Positions 46,173 to 55,644 of a stretch of DNA of 64,000 nt are shown here, one piece after another. Source of the DNA: Mesorhizobium sp. Root157. GTDB lineage: Bacteria; Pseudomonadota; Alphaproteobacteria; Rhizobiales; Rhizobiaceae. How positions within the stretch are numbered: position 1 is the stretch's first letter; every line of letters starts with the position of its first letter. Under the pieces are notes generated by a model, which had not been told where the DNA came from, ran no database searches, and saw nothing but the letters and a program-made list of their open reading frames with translations. The stretch is taken from NCBI RefSeq assembly GCF_001427385.1, contig NZ_LMGJ01000036.1, forward strand, positions 103,535 through 167,534. Direction: 5' to 3'. Made by a program: the position numbers and the translations under genes.

Positions 46173-46481
46173 ATGCCGAACATCATCGTTCCGGCGAGCG
46201 GCGAAGCTTTGCCGAAAATCGCCTTCGACCGGGCCGCAATAATGAACGAGGCCCACCGCTACGCCCGTATGTATGCCGGCCGTGAGTGGTCCTATTCCAA
46301 GCTCATATCGTGGGGCCTCAAGGCCGCATGGAAGCAGGCGAAGGATGGCACGACGCCTGCCCAGCGTAGGGCTGAAGGCATCAGGGCCGAAATTGACGCC
46401 CTCCAATACAAGAGCCTCCGCTACGACACGGTTGCGATGCGCCGCCGCCTCGAAACCCAACTGGCCGCGCTGGCGGCCTGA
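46173..46481 (+). CDS. 102-aa unknown protein under the XRE switch
   Basis: Starts MPNIIVPASGEALPKIAFDRAAI; the rest is helical and basic (EAHRYARMYAGREWSYSKLISWGLKAAWKQAK). GGGGAAAG precedes the ATG. It is the first rightward gene after the twin operators and heads a run of tightly packed genes to 48146. Not recognised. As the first gene past the switch it could be an activator or anti-repressor. Confidence 0.62.
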   Translation: MPNIIVPASGEALPKIAFDRAAIMNEAHRYARMYAGREWSYSKLISWGLKAAWKQAKDGTTPAQRRAEGIRAEIDALQYKSLRYDTVAMRRRLETQLAALAA

Positions 46482-46512
46482 TCCCCCTCACCAATAATAG
46501 GAGAACGCCGCC

Positions 46513-47313
46513 ATGACGAACGACGCCACGCGGGCGACTGCCACCCCTTTGCCTGAAATCAACCGCAGGCGCTTTCTCATCAACACGGCTACGGCTGGCG
46601 CTGCGGTCGCAGTTGCCGTCCCCGCGGCTGAGCCAGCCATGGCAATGCCAGGAGCGGTGAATATAGTTCCTAAGGCTTCACCAGATATCGAAACAGCCTT
46701 CAAAGCTGTCACGGATGCCAGGCGCGAACTCGTCGCAGCGAAAGACGCCCGCGACTGGCTAGCGGACGAATGGCGACACCTCTGGCCGCGTGCGCCCGAG
46801 AGCATGCGCTGGTACGGTTTCATGTCCGGCACCTTTGAAACGGATATCGTCGATCGCTCCATGCTCGACGACAGCGGCAAAGCCATAAAAATCAAGTCAA
46901 GCAAGGAAGTGAGCGACCACCGGGCTCTGATGGAGCATCCCCGTCCACTTCGCGCCAACGCTTCGGCGCGAGTGAAAGAGCGCGCCGAACAATGGAGACA
47001 GACAGGCCTCGCCGATGTCGAGGAAATGGAGGCATATCTCGCCGAAACTGAAAAGCTTCGAGAGGCTGCAGGCTCCGGCGCAGTTATCGCCCGGGTCAGG
47101 GAAGCTGAGAAGGACCTGGACCGTGCAATCTCCGCTCTCATGGAGGTTCCCGTCGCCAATGTCGCCGATTTGCATATCAAGGCGCGGGCGGCGCTGATCT
47201 CCAGCGACAGCAAGGACTTCACACCAGAAATGGCGCGATGTTTTCCCATTTTGGGAGCCTTCGTGAATGTCGTCTTCGACGTGATCGCTTTGGCGGAAGG
47301 CGGTGCAGCATGA
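46513..47313 (+). CDS. 266-aa protein with Tat-like leader
   Basis: The N-terminus has INRRRFLINTATAGAAVAV followed by a hydrophobic stretch and AMAMP, a good twin-arginine export signal (RRRFLI). The mature part is mostly helical, with a coiled-coil-like centre (about 150-215). AGGAG lies before the ATG. A Tat signal on an otherwise phage-style protein is unexpected. If functional, the protein would be exported folded. No known domain. Confidence 0.65.
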   Translation: MTNDATRATATPLPEINRRRFLINTATAGAAVAVAVPAAEPAMAMPGAVNIVPKASPDIETAFKAVTDARRELVAAKDARDWLADEWRHLWPRAPESMRWYGFMSGTFETDIVDRSMLDDSGKAIKIKSSKEVSDHRALMEHPRPLRANASARVKERAEQWRQTGLADVEEMEAYLAETEKLREAAGSGAVIARVREAEKDLDRAISALMEVPVANVADLHIKARAALISSDSKDFTPEMARCFPILGAFVNVVFDVIALAEGGAA

Positions 47314-47474
47314 GCGCTGCTAGCCGCAAGCCTAAGGTTTCCGACTTCATGAAAGCCGCCGATGAAATCCAGGAAAGTCTGGAATTGTTTCGCAAGGCAC
47401 CGCCAGAAATCCGGGCCGAGATAATGGCTATGTTGCGCGAAAATTCGAACCATACGGAAAAGGGTGAAGCATGA
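47310..47474 (+). CDS. 54-aa unknown protein
   Basis: Helical, starting MSAASRKPKVSDFMKAADEI. It overlaps the previous stop by 4 bases (ATGA) and the next start by 4 bases. Too short for a family call. Confidence 0.55.
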   Translation: MSAASRKPKVSDFMKAADEIQESLELFRKAPPEIRAEIMAMLRENSNHTEKGEA

Positions 47475-47593
47475 CCGCCGCTCTTCCCCTCATCATGGCA
47501 TTGTTCCGCGACTGGGATGCGCAACACCGCCATGCGAACCGCAAAGCTGATATCAAGCGCCTCGCTGATATTAGCCTTCGGGAGACGGTGTGA
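47471..47593 (+). CDS. 40-aa unknown protein
   Basis: Encodes MTAALPLIMALFRDWDAQHR and a short basic helix. The start overlaps the previous gene by 4 bases and the stop overlaps the next start by 1 base (TGATG). The chain of overlaps is the main support. Confidence 0.5.
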   Translation: MTAALPLIMALFRDWDAQHRHANRKADIKRLADISLRETV

Positions 47594-47964
47594 TGGGCAA
47601 GAAAGCACACTGCTCCGACAACCATCTCCTGCGGCTCGAAGCTAAGTTCTTCGTCCGAAGTGACGAGTGGGACGAGGCTACCGCCACGACGGCGAAAATC
47701 GAGGAGACCTTTGACCGGCTCTTGTCCCGGCTTGAGAAGCGCCGTCGATCCCGGGTTCATAAGACAGAGCGTGAGGAAGAAGGTAGGGCAGCGGCAGTGT
47801 CCCGGCTGTTCTTCAAGATCATGAAAACCCGCGCGAACGGCCTGGCCGGCATCCTCGCAAAGGTGAGAGTCTACGAACGCTGGAACGCGGACGACGAGGA
47901 CAGCGAGGGAACGTTCTTCAAAAGCCTTATGAAGGATATAAAGGCGATGGAGGCGCGGCCATGA
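47593..47964 (+). CDS. 123-aa unknown protein
   Basis: Starts MGKKAHCSDNHLLRLEAKFF, largely helical with a basic patch (RLEKRRRSRVHKTEREEE). In the same overlapping run (TGATG before, ATGA after). No known domain. Confidence 0.58.
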   Translation: MGKKAHCSDNHLLRLEAKFFVRSDEWDEATATTAKIEETFDRLLSRLEKRRRSRVHKTEREEEGRAAAVSRLFFKIMKTRANGLAGILAKVRVYERWNADDEDSEGTFFKSLMKDIKAMEARP

Positions 47965-48146
47965 CGGCATTCCACGCGTTGGGGCCTAGCCCTGCGTCGC
48001 ATCGAGCGCCAGCAGGGCTTCCACTCCGGCCGGCGTCAGCCGTGCCCAGTAATCGCCCTACACGCCAAGGCCTCACATTCGAAGCCGCCGCGGTTGCGGT
48101 CGGCATGTCAAAGTCAAGCGTGTACCGGATTTGCACTGGCGGGTAA
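47961..48146 (+). CDS. 61-aa protein with C-terminal helix-turn-helix
   Basis: The Pro/Ala-rich N-terminus is probably disordered. The end (GLTFEAAAVAVGMSKSSVYRICTGG) is a short resolvase-like helix-turn-helix. It overlaps the previous gene by 4 bases. May be a truncated DNA-binding protein. Confidence 0.5.
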   Translation: MTAFHALGPSPASHRAPAGLPLRPASAVPSNRPTRQGLTFEAAAVAVGMSKSSVYRICTGG

Positions 48147-48213
48147 TGCCTTGACAAAACCGACTGGTAAAGCTGGATTGCTTCATGTCGCTTGTCGCTG
48201 GGGAGGGATAGGG

Positions 48214-48903
48214 GTGGGCAAATCCACTAGGGCGGTTTGGATTGTAGTTTCCTTGTTTGTGATACTTCCTACGGCTTCCAACGCCGATGCCGTTTGCGGC
48301 CCCGGTAAGCATCTAGCCAGCAATGCCTTTGCATGCCTGCCGGGCGACAGGCCTCGATCCACGACAAATTCATCTAGCAATGCTGGTGGCCAGGTTGCGG
48401 CAGGTCTAGCAGTCGGGGCAGCTGTTCTATCCATCATCCAATCCCTCGCGAGCCAAAGCCAGATGACGGACAATCTCGGCAGCGTTCAATTGGATCAGCA
48501 GCGCCACGGAACAATGAGCCGTTCCCATAATCGGAAGGGCCTGGCTTTGCAGCAGGCCGGTAAATTCAACGAAGCGCGTATCGCCTTTCTGAAGGCGTCG
48601 GATGAAGCCGTTAAGGCGGGCAATCTGCGCGAAGCCAAAATCAACGATAAGAACGCCGATATAGCAGATGCGCTGCACTGGCTCAGAACCGGTTTCGAAG
48701 CAGAGAAGGCAGGCAAGACCACGAAAGCGAATATTGCCTATCGCATGGGCATCGACGCGGCGGAGCGGGCGGGAGACAAGAAAACGGCCAGACAATTGAG
48801 GAAGGCCAACGACGCACTAGTAAAACAAAAGGGAGGCAGCGGTTCATATAAGTCGACCGGCGAGAGCTGCGCTCTCATTAATGGCAAATATGCTTGTAAC
48901 TAG
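48214..48903 (+). CDS. Secreted helical-repeat protein
   Basis: This 229-aa protein uses a GTG start with GGGGAGGGA upstream. A signal peptide of about 28 residues (WIVVSLFVILPTASNADA) is followed by two cysteines and a second hydrophobic segment. Then come helix pairs like tetratricopeptide repeats (GLALQQAGKFNEARIAFLKASDEA; FEAEKAGKTTKANIAYRMGIDAA). A terminal Cys pair (CALINGKYACN) could form a disulphide. Partner unknown. It is followed 9 bases later by another secreted protein. Confidence 0.62.
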   Translation: MGKSTRAVWIVVSLFVILPTASNADAVCGPGKHLASNAFACLPGDRPRSTTNSSSNAGGQVAAGLAVGAAVLSIIQSLASQSQMTDNLGSVQLDQQRHGTMSRSHNRKGLALQQAGKFNEARIAFLKASDEAVKAGNLREAKINDKNADIADALHWLRTGFEAEKAGKTTKANIAYRMGIDAAERAGDKKTARQLRKANDALVKQKGGSGSYKSTGESCALINGKYACN

Positions 48904-48912
48904 AGGTGCGCC

Positions 48913-49539
48913 GTGAAATTGTTCATACCCAGTCTTGCAGTCGTTATTGGCTTGGTCACCCCAGTTCAAGCTGCTGAAAAATTTCCCTTCAAATATATAC
49001 AAATCGAGTACTCGCTTCAGATAGACGACCATTCCTGGGACCCTCTGAAAAACGACTTCCAACTCTTTCGACACAAGTATGCCAGTAACGGCCTCGCCAT
49101 TACCCAGATGCGGGTCGAGGGCAAAGAAATGCTGGTCGCTCAATACGGCGGCAACTTCATTTCCGGCTGTGATGTCGACGGAAGGTTCTCAGGGTTCGCA
49201 CCGATGTTCCGGCTGGGCGGCAAACATTCGGATGTCATACGTTGTTCTAACCCTGCAAAACCCGGTGAGACGGGAACAATCAAATACTCGACCACCAGCA
49301 GCTTCAGCGGGGGTATTCTGACGTTAAAAAGCCAAGCCACGGAGATCAAACGTTTCCCGGCATCTGGTGACATTATCGGGTGGGATGCCGTTGATAAAAT
49401 CGAGTTTCAGGTCAGGCTAGGCGGTGGGACTTGCAAGGTCGTCAAGGGAACTTATCGGGGCGAGCGGAAAAAATTTGGCCAGAAGGGGTACGCCAAGGCG
49501 TTCAGCAATGTGACAAAGCCAAACTGTAAAGTTTATTAG
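48913..49539 (+). CDS. Secreted unknown protein
   Basis: This 208-aa protein has a GTG start, a signal peptide ending VQAA near 20, and a beta-rich mature part with four cysteines. The AT content is higher than in most neighbours. It is paired with the secreted repeat protein upstream; both may be cargo acting on the envelope or outside the cell. No known domain. Confidence 0.6.
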   Translation: MKLFIPSLAVVIGLVTPVQAAEKFPFKYIQIEYSLQIDDHSWDPLKNDFQLFRHKYASNGLAITQMRVEGKEMLVAQYGGNFISGCDVDGRFSGFAPMFRLGGKHSDVIRCSNPAKPGETGTIKYSTTSSFSGGILTLKSQATEIKRFPASGDIIGWDAVDKIEFQVRLGGGTCKVVKGTYRGERKKFGQKGYAKAFSNVTKPNCKVY

Positions 49540-49654
49540 CGCCTCATTTATTTTTGGGCGACAGACTTGGGAGGGGACGTCTGGCCGATGCTGTCTCCTT
49601 CAGTGACGCGAGTCGCATCAGCCAACTGCCATCCAAGGCTTGGTTGGCCCTCGA

Positions 49655-49849
49655 ATGAATGGCGTAAGTCAAAGAGATAACTCCGCACTTGTCGAAAGGC
49701 GCTTAACTTTTGAGGTCGCAGCATCTTCAGTGTGGTGCGCCAGACTTATGGAACTGGCGATTCTGCCGCTCAATCTCCTTGCGCTGCTCGGCTTCCTGCC
49801 GCTCACAAACGCGCTTATTCGACCGTTATTTGACGGTTTCGACGGATGA
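49655..49849 (+). CDS. Doubtful 64-aa hydrophobic frame at the right end
   Basis: MNGVSQRDNSALVERR followed by a hydrophobic stretch (LMELAILPLNLLALLGFLPL). No ribosome site, and it overlaps a putative integrase arm site. The region 49540-49871 otherwise holds no gene that I can support. Confidence 0.25.
   Translation: MNGVSQRDNSALVERRLTFEVAASSVWCARLMELAILPLNLLALLGFLPLTNALIRPLFDGFDG
49827..49836. repeat. Candidate arm-type site at the right end
   Basis: TATTTGACGG repeats the 30779-30788 sequence near the left end, 36 bases inside the right attachment repeat. Confidence 0.45.
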
Positions 49850-49871
49850 CAACCTAAACTATTGAAATTGT

Positions 49872-49919
49872 TGGTACGCCCAAGGGGAATCGAACCCCTG
49901 TTTGCGCCGTGAGAGGGCG
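49872..49919. repeat. Right attachment repeat (3' part of tRNA-Glu)
   Basis: Identical in all 48 bases to 30615-30662. Here it forms the 3' part of an intact tRNA, so insertion rebuilt the gene. Confidence 0.93.
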
Positions 49920-49946
49920 CCGTCCTGACCGCTAGACGATGGGCGC
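49872..49946 (-). tRNA. tRNA-Glu (anticodon CTC)
   Basis: 75 bases with encoded CCA. Acceptor GCGCCCA pairs with TGGGCGT; the anticodon stem GCGCC/GGCGC encloses loop CTCTCAC, giving anticodon CTC (codon GAG); the T arm has GGTTCGATTCC. All stems close. It is the integration target of the element to its left. Confidence 0.95.
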
Positions 49947-50018
49947 AGCCGTGAGGGCGATATAGGCTGGCGAATTCGAAAAAGCAACCGGTCGATTTGC
50001 ATCCCTTTTTCGTCGTGC

Positions 50019-51314
50019 CTAGCGCTGTTGCTGCTCGTCGTCCGGCGAAAAGGCAAGCTCCACCGGCAATGGCGCCTGAGCCGTCATCGGCGCGAAGCTG
50101 CCCGTTTCATCGGCAGGCACAGCCTGGGTGGTGGCGACGCGCCAGATCACGAAAACCAGGAATGCGGCGGCTATGATCACGGCCACATACATGAAGGCCT
50201 GCGTGCCCACGACCACCGACAGGCCGGTGACGATGCCCGGAACGACGAAGCCGGACAGCGACCACGCAAACAGCAGCGAACTTGACAGCGCCACCAGATC
50301 GTCCTTGCCGGCCCTGTCGTTGGCGTGGGCGCTACCTAGCGAATAAATCGATTCCGAAGCGCCATCCCAGATCACATAGATGACGATGAGCAACCCCAGC
50401 GCCCCGCCGTCGAAGCCAAGCGCCAGCAGGCCGCCGGCGGCGGCCAGGCCGGAAGCGCCGATCAGCACGTAGCGGCGGTCGGTGCGATCGGAAATCCAGC
50501 CGAACGGAATTTGCAGCAACAGCGTGCCGAGCGGCATGCACGACAACAGCAGCGCCACATCGGCCTGGCTGTAGCCTTTGGCCGTCGCATGGATCGGGGC
50601 AAAGCCGGTGATGGTCATCGACAGGCCGCCGACCGCCAGCATCGCCGCAAGGCCGACGGGAGAAATGCGCCAGGCTTTCTTCAAGGCAACAGAGGCGGCC
50701 AGTGGCGGCGGCGGCTGGGCCAGCCTGGTCAGCCCCACGGGCAGGATAGACAGCGCCGTGAAGGCGATGCCGATCAGCGGCGCCTCTGCGGTTGCCAGAT
50801 CGATGAAGGCTAGCGTGAAATAGCCGACGCCGAGACCGGCGGTATAGGCGACGTAGAACACCGCCATGACCCGGCCGCGTATGGTGTTGGCGACGACATC
50901 GTTCAACCAGCTCTGCGCCACGATGAACAGGCCGCAAATGGCAAAGCCGTAAAGCGCGCGCGCAGCGATCCACAGCACCGGATAAGTGCCTGCGCCCACG
51001 CTGGCGTTGGACAGGGCAATGAGCGCCGACAGCACCATGAAAGCGCGCGCATGGCCGACACGCCGCACCAGCGGCCCGGTGAAGATGCAGCCGGCAAGCC
51101 CGCCAGCCGACAGCCCGGTCACGATCAGGCCTGCCCAGGTCGGGTCGAAGCCTTCCGCGCCGAGGCGCACGGGAATGTAGGCGAACATCAGGCCGTTGCC
51201 GATGGCGACCAGGCCCATCGAGACGATGACGCTGGCAATCGCAATCAGCGGCGTGGGTTCGCCGGCAGCGCCCGCGCGGTCGTCTACGGCTTCAGTATCG
51301 AAGGTCTTGTTCAT
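50019..51314 (-). CDS. MFS transporter (YcaD-like)
   Basis: This 431-aa protein has about twelve transmembrane helices in two halves. The MFS loop motif is weak (GPLVRRVGHARA after helix 2) and the second-half motif is GWISDRTDRRYVL. The ATG at 51314 is chosen since the frame further upstream adds a basic stretch without coding character. Substrate unknown; this subgroup is annotated as a putative efflux or sugar-type permease. It lies 64 bases after nadD on the same strand. Confidence 0.82.
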   Translation of the reverse strand: MNKTFDTEAVDDRAGAAGEPTPLIAIASVIVSMGLVAIGNGLMFAYIPVRLGAEGFDPTWAGLIVTGLSAGGLAGCIFTGPLVRRVGHARAFMVLSALIALSNASVGAGTYPVLWIAARALYGFAICGLFIVAQSWLNDVVANTIRGRVMAVFYVAYTAGLGVGYFTLAFIDLATAEAPLIGIAFTALSILPVGLTRLAQPPPPLAASVALKKAWRISPVGLAAMLAVGGLSMTITGFAPIHATAKGYSQADVALLLSCMPLGTLLLQIPFGWISDRTDRRYVLIGASGLAAAGGLLALGFDGGALGLLIVIYVIWDGASESIYSLGSAHANDRAGKDDLVALSSSLLFAWSLSGFVVPGIVTGLSVVVGTQAFMYVAVIIAAAFLVFVIWRVATTQAVPADETGSFAPMTAQAPLPVELAFSPDDEQQQR

Positions 51315-51378
51315 CGCCCGATCATGGCCTGTCCGCCTCGCTCGAGGCGGCAGCAAAAGCGACACGCTTTGGATACAA

Positions 51379-51966
51379 CTACGTCTTGGCGCCGTTGCGA
51401 ATGGCCGTGGACGACAGCACCGAGCGCGGGCCGTGGATGAAGGTCCAGGCAGGCGCCTTCATGCGCGCCAGGCGCGGCGCATCGTTTTCGTCGACGCGCG
51501 CATAGTCGAACGTCTTGGCCACCACCGAGGACAGGAACGACAGCGTAGCCCCCGGCCGGTCGATGACGGCAATGGGAAAGGTCAGCATGATCTGGCGCCA
51601 GCGCTGCCAGCGGTGGAATTCGCGCAGGCTGTCGGCGCCCATGATCCAGACGAAATCGATGCCGGGGTTCTTCGCATGCACCAGCGCCAGCGTGTCGGCG
51701 GTGTAGCGCACGTGATGCGCGGCCTCGAAGGCGGTCACCTTGACGCGCGGATCACGTGCCGTGCGCTCGGACAGGCGGATGCGCTCGGCAAGCGGCGCCA
51801 GCTCGCGCGTCGCCTTGAGCGGATTGCCGGGGGTGACGATCCACCAGAGCTGGTCCAGCGCAAGTCGTCTGAGCGCAATGTCGGCAACCAGTGCGTGGCC
51901 TGCATGCGGCGGATTGAACGAGCCGCCGAACAGGCCGACCTGCATGCCTTTTTCGACATGCGGCAT
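51379..51966 (-). CDS. nadD: Nicotinate-nucleotide adenylyltransferase
   Basis: This 195-aa enzyme joins nicotinate mononucleotide and ATP to give deamido-NAD. It has GLFGGSFNPPHAGH near the N-terminus, where the HxxH-type nucleotide motif lies, and the C-terminal SSTAIRNG (ISSTxIR) motif. Start set at the ATG at 51966; a GTG at 52023 would add 19 residues. It follows proA on the same strand. In related genomes rsfS and rlmH usually come next, but here an MFS gene does. Confidence 0.93.
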   Translation of the reverse strand: MPHVEKGMQVGLFGGSFNPPHAGHALVADIALRRLALDQLWWIVTPGNPLKATRELAPLAERIRLSERTARDPRVKVTAFEAAHHVRYTADTLALVHAKNPGIDFVWIMGADSLREFHRWQRWRQIMLTFPIAVIDRPGATLSFLSSVVAKTFDYARVDENDAPRLARMKAPAWTFIHGPRSVLSSTAIRNGAKT

Positions 51967-52042
51967 GCGCAGATACTGGCGGGCGACGGCAGGCGGCACG
52001 GACGAGAGCACGCCCGCTCTCACTGCCTGACGGCGAAGCCGG

Positions 52043-53329
52043 TCAAGGCCGCACCTGTCCGGAACCGCGCACGCGATACTTGAACGAGGTGAGTTGTTCG
52101 ACGCCGACCGGGCCGCGCGCATGCATCTTGCCGGTGGCGATGCCGATCTCGGCGCCCATGCCGAACTCGCCGCCATCGGCGAACTGGGTCGAGGCGTTGT
52201 GCAAGAGAATGGCCGAATCAATCTCGTTGAAGAAGCGCTCGACCGCTTTGGCATCCTCCGCCACGATTGCCTCGGTGTGGTGCGAGGAATAGGTCTCGAT
52301 ATGCTCGATGGCTCCGGCAACCCCGTCGACCAGCTTCGCCGAGATGATGGCGTCGAGATATTCCGTGTGCCAGTCGGCCTCGCCTGCCGGCGTGGCATCG
52401 CCGAACGCGGCCAGCACATCCACGTCCGCCCGTATCTCGCAGCCGGCTGCGCTGAGCGCTTCCAGAACCGGCTTCAGGTGCGTCGAGACAACCGCACGGT
52501 CGATCAGCAGCGTCTCGGCCGCGCCGCAGACGCCGGTGCGGCGCATCTTGGCGTTGACCGCCACCTTCACCGCCATGTCGAGATCGGCGGACTTGTCGAT
52601 ATAGAGGTGGCAGATGCCTTCCAGATGCGCGAACACCGGCACCCGCGCTTCGGTCTGCACCCGCTCGACCAGGCTGCGTCCGCCGCGCGGGATGATCACG
52701 TCGAGATTTCCGGCAAGCCCCTTCAGCATCTCGCCGACAGCGGCGCGGTCGGTGGTCGGCACGAGTTGGATCGCCTCTTGCGGCAGGCCCGCAGTCCTCA
52801 AGCCTTCGACGAGGCAGGCATGGATGGCCGCCGACGAGTTCAGCGAATCCGAACCGCCGCGCAAAATCACCGGATTGCCGGCCTTCAGGCACAGCGCCCC
52901 GCCATCGGCTGTGACGTTCGGCCGGCTTTCATAGATGACACCGACGACGCCAAGCGGCGTGCGCACCCGCTCGATATGCAGGCCGTTGGGCCGATCCCAT
53001 TCGGCAATGACGTCGCCTACCGGATCGCGCAGTTCGGCAATGGCGCGGATGCCGTCGGCCATGGCGCGGATGCGCGCCGGCGAAAGCTTCAGGCGGTCCA
53101 TCATCGCCGGCGACAGGCCGGCCTCCTCGCCGTTCGACATATCGATGGCGTTGGCGTCGAGGATATCCTGTTCAGAAGCGGCGATGGCCTCGGCCATGCC
53201 GACCAGCGCGGCATGCTTGCGCTCGGCCGTGGCGATCGCCAGTGGCCGTGCGGCAGCGCGCGCCTTGCGGCCGATCCCGGCCATCATGGCAATGGTGTCG
53301 TCAGTGGATCGGTCATGCGCCTTCAGCAT
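52043..53329 (-). CDS. proA: Glutamate-5-semialdehyde dehydrogenase
   Basis: This 428-aa enzyme reduces glutamyl-5-phosphate with NADPH in proline synthesis. It shows [28 protein letters not shown] and the catalytic Cys in [13 protein letters not shown]. Length is usual. It lies 15 bases downstream of proB, and nadD follows. Confidence 0.96.
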   Translation of the reverse strand: MLKAHDRSTDDTIAMMAGIGRKARAAARPLAIATAERKHAALVGMAEAIAASEQDILDANAIDMSNGEEAGLSPAMMDRLKLSPARIRAMADGIRAIAELRDPVGDVIAEWDRPNGLHIERVRTPLGVVGVIYESRPNVTADGGALCLKAGNPVILRGGSDSLNSSAAIHACLVEGLRTAGLPQEAIQLVPTTDRAAVGEMLKGLAGNLDVIIPRGGRSLVERVQTEARVPVFAHLEGICHLYIDKSADLDMAVKVAVNAKMRRTGVCGAAETLLIDRAVVSTHLKPVLEALSAAGCEIRADVDVLAAFGDATPAGEADWHTEYLDAIISAKLVDGVAGAIEHIETYSSHHTEAIVAEDAKAVERFFNEIDSAILLHNASTQFADGGEFGMGAEIGIATGKMHARGPVGVEQLTSFKYRVRGSGQVRP

Positions 53330-53344
53330 GTCTCATCCTTCCGC

Positions 53345-54484
53345 TTATGCTTCGACGTCGCTCACCACCAGATCGTCGCGGTGGATCATGGCCGAACGCG
53401 CCTCATAGCCGAGCACAGCCTCGATCTCGGCAGTTTTCAATCCGGCGATCCTTACGGCATCGGCGGCATCGTACGCAACCAGCCCGCGCGCGATCTCGCG
53501 GCTGTCCGGCGAAAGGATCGCCACCGTATCGCCGCGCGAGAAATTGCCGCTCACCTGTTTTACGCCGGCCGGCAGCAGCGATTTGCCCGACAACAGCGCC
53601 TTGACCGCGCCCTCGTCCACCGTCAGCCGCCCCGCCGGCTCGAGCTGACCGGCGATCCAGGTCTTGTAGCCCTTGACCGGATGCGTGCTCGGCCGAAACA
53701 GGGTCGCCCGCTCGCCGCGCTCGATCGCCATCAACGGCGACTGGCGCGTGCCGGCGGTAATGATCATCGCGGTCCCCGCGGCCGTGGCGATCTTGCCGGC
53801 GTCGAGCTTGGTGCGCATGCCGCCGCGCGACAGTTCGGAAGCGGCAGCCCCCGCCATCGCCTCGATATCGGGCGTGATGCGCTCGACCAATGGAATGAAC
53901 GCCGCCTTCGGGTCGCGCGCCGGCGGTGCCGTGTAAAGCCCGTCAATGTCGGAAAGCAGCACCAGAAGGTCCGCCCCCATCATGGTGGCGACGCGTGCCG
54001 CCAGCCGGTCGTTGTCGCCATAGCGGATTTCGGAAGTCGCCACCGTGTCGTTCTCGTTGATGACCGGGATGGCCTTCATCTTGAGCAGCGTCGAGATGGT
54101 GGCGCGCGCATTGAGATAGCGGCGGCGCTCCTCGGTATCGCCAAGCGTGAGCAGGATCTGCCCCGATTTCAGGCCGTGGCTGCCCAGCGCATCCGACCAT
54201 GCGCCGGCTAGCGCGATCTGGCCGACCGCGGCGGCCGCCTGGCTTTCCTCCAGCTTCAGCGCCCGCTTGCCGAGCCCCAGAATGGTGCGGCCGAGCGCGA
54301 TGGCGCCGGACGAGACGACGAGGATTTCCGCGCCGCCTTCGGCCAGCGTTCCGATGTCGTCGGCAAGCGAAGCCAGCCAGTCGCGCTTCAGCCCCTTGGT
54401 GCGGTCGACCAGCAGCGCCGAGCCGATCTTGACCGCGATGCGGCGGTAGCTCTTCAGTGAAAGCGTAGTCGAGCCCGTCGCCAT
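53345..54484 (-). CDS. proB: Glutamate 5-kinase
   Basis: This 379-aa enzyme has an amino-acid kinase domain (about 10-255; [25 protein letters not shown]) and a C-terminal PUA domain (about 280-370). It phosphorylates glutamate in the first step of proline synthesis. The ATG at 54484 is 5 bases after the obgE stop; the ATG at 54502 would overlap obgE. Order obgE-proB-proA-nadD is typical of rhizobia. Confidence 0.95.
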   Translation of the reverse strand: MATGSTTLSLKSYRRIAVKIGSALLVDRTKGLKRDWLASLADDIGTLAEGGAEILVVSSGAIALGRTILGLGKRALKLEESQAAAAVGQIALAGAWSDALGSHGLKSGQILLTLGDTEERRRYLNARATISTLLKMKAIPVINENDTVATSEIRYGDNDRLAARVATMMGADLLVLLSDIDGLYTAPPARDPKAAFIPLVERITPDIEAMAGAAASELSRGGMRTKLDAGKIATAAGTAMIITAGTRQSPLMAIERGERATLFRPSTHPVKGYKTWIAGQLEPAGRLTVDEGAVKALLSGKSLLPAGVKQVSGNFSRGDTVAILSPDSREIARGLVAYDAADAVRIAGLKTAEIEAVLGYEARSAMIHRDDLVVSDVEA

Positions 54485-54489
54485 AACCG

Positions 54490-55548
<1,059 letters not shown>

Positions 55549-55644
55549 CTATTGCGTTTCATGGAACGGCCTTCCCTACCCTAAGGTGGCGCCCAGCGCG
55601 AGAGCAGGCAAATCGATTCTGGCGGGTGAACAGGAGATATCGCA

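Larger units (their letters stand above)
30615..49919 (+). mobile_element. Integrative element in tRNA-Glu, about 19.3 kb, prophage-derived
   Basis: Bounded by a perfect 48-base direct repeat (30615-30662 and 49872-49919) that is the 3' part of tRNA-Glu(CTC). Inside are a tyrosine integrase next to the left end, an AlpA-like excisionase, a replication-type gene, ejection-like virion proteins, DUF5681 and an XRE repressor. Exported protease and nuclease genes and many short overlapping unknown genes complete it. Repeats resembling integrase arm sites lie at both ends. No terminase, portal, major capsid, tail or lysis gene was recognised. It is either a shortened prophage or a satellite-like element that depends on a helper. 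Confidence 0.9.

Noticed and set aside
52094..54211. A 705-aa plus-strand frame opposite proA and proB
   Set aside because: It is a GC-rich shadow of two certain genes, with a His/Arg/Asp-rich composition and no domain or ribosome site.
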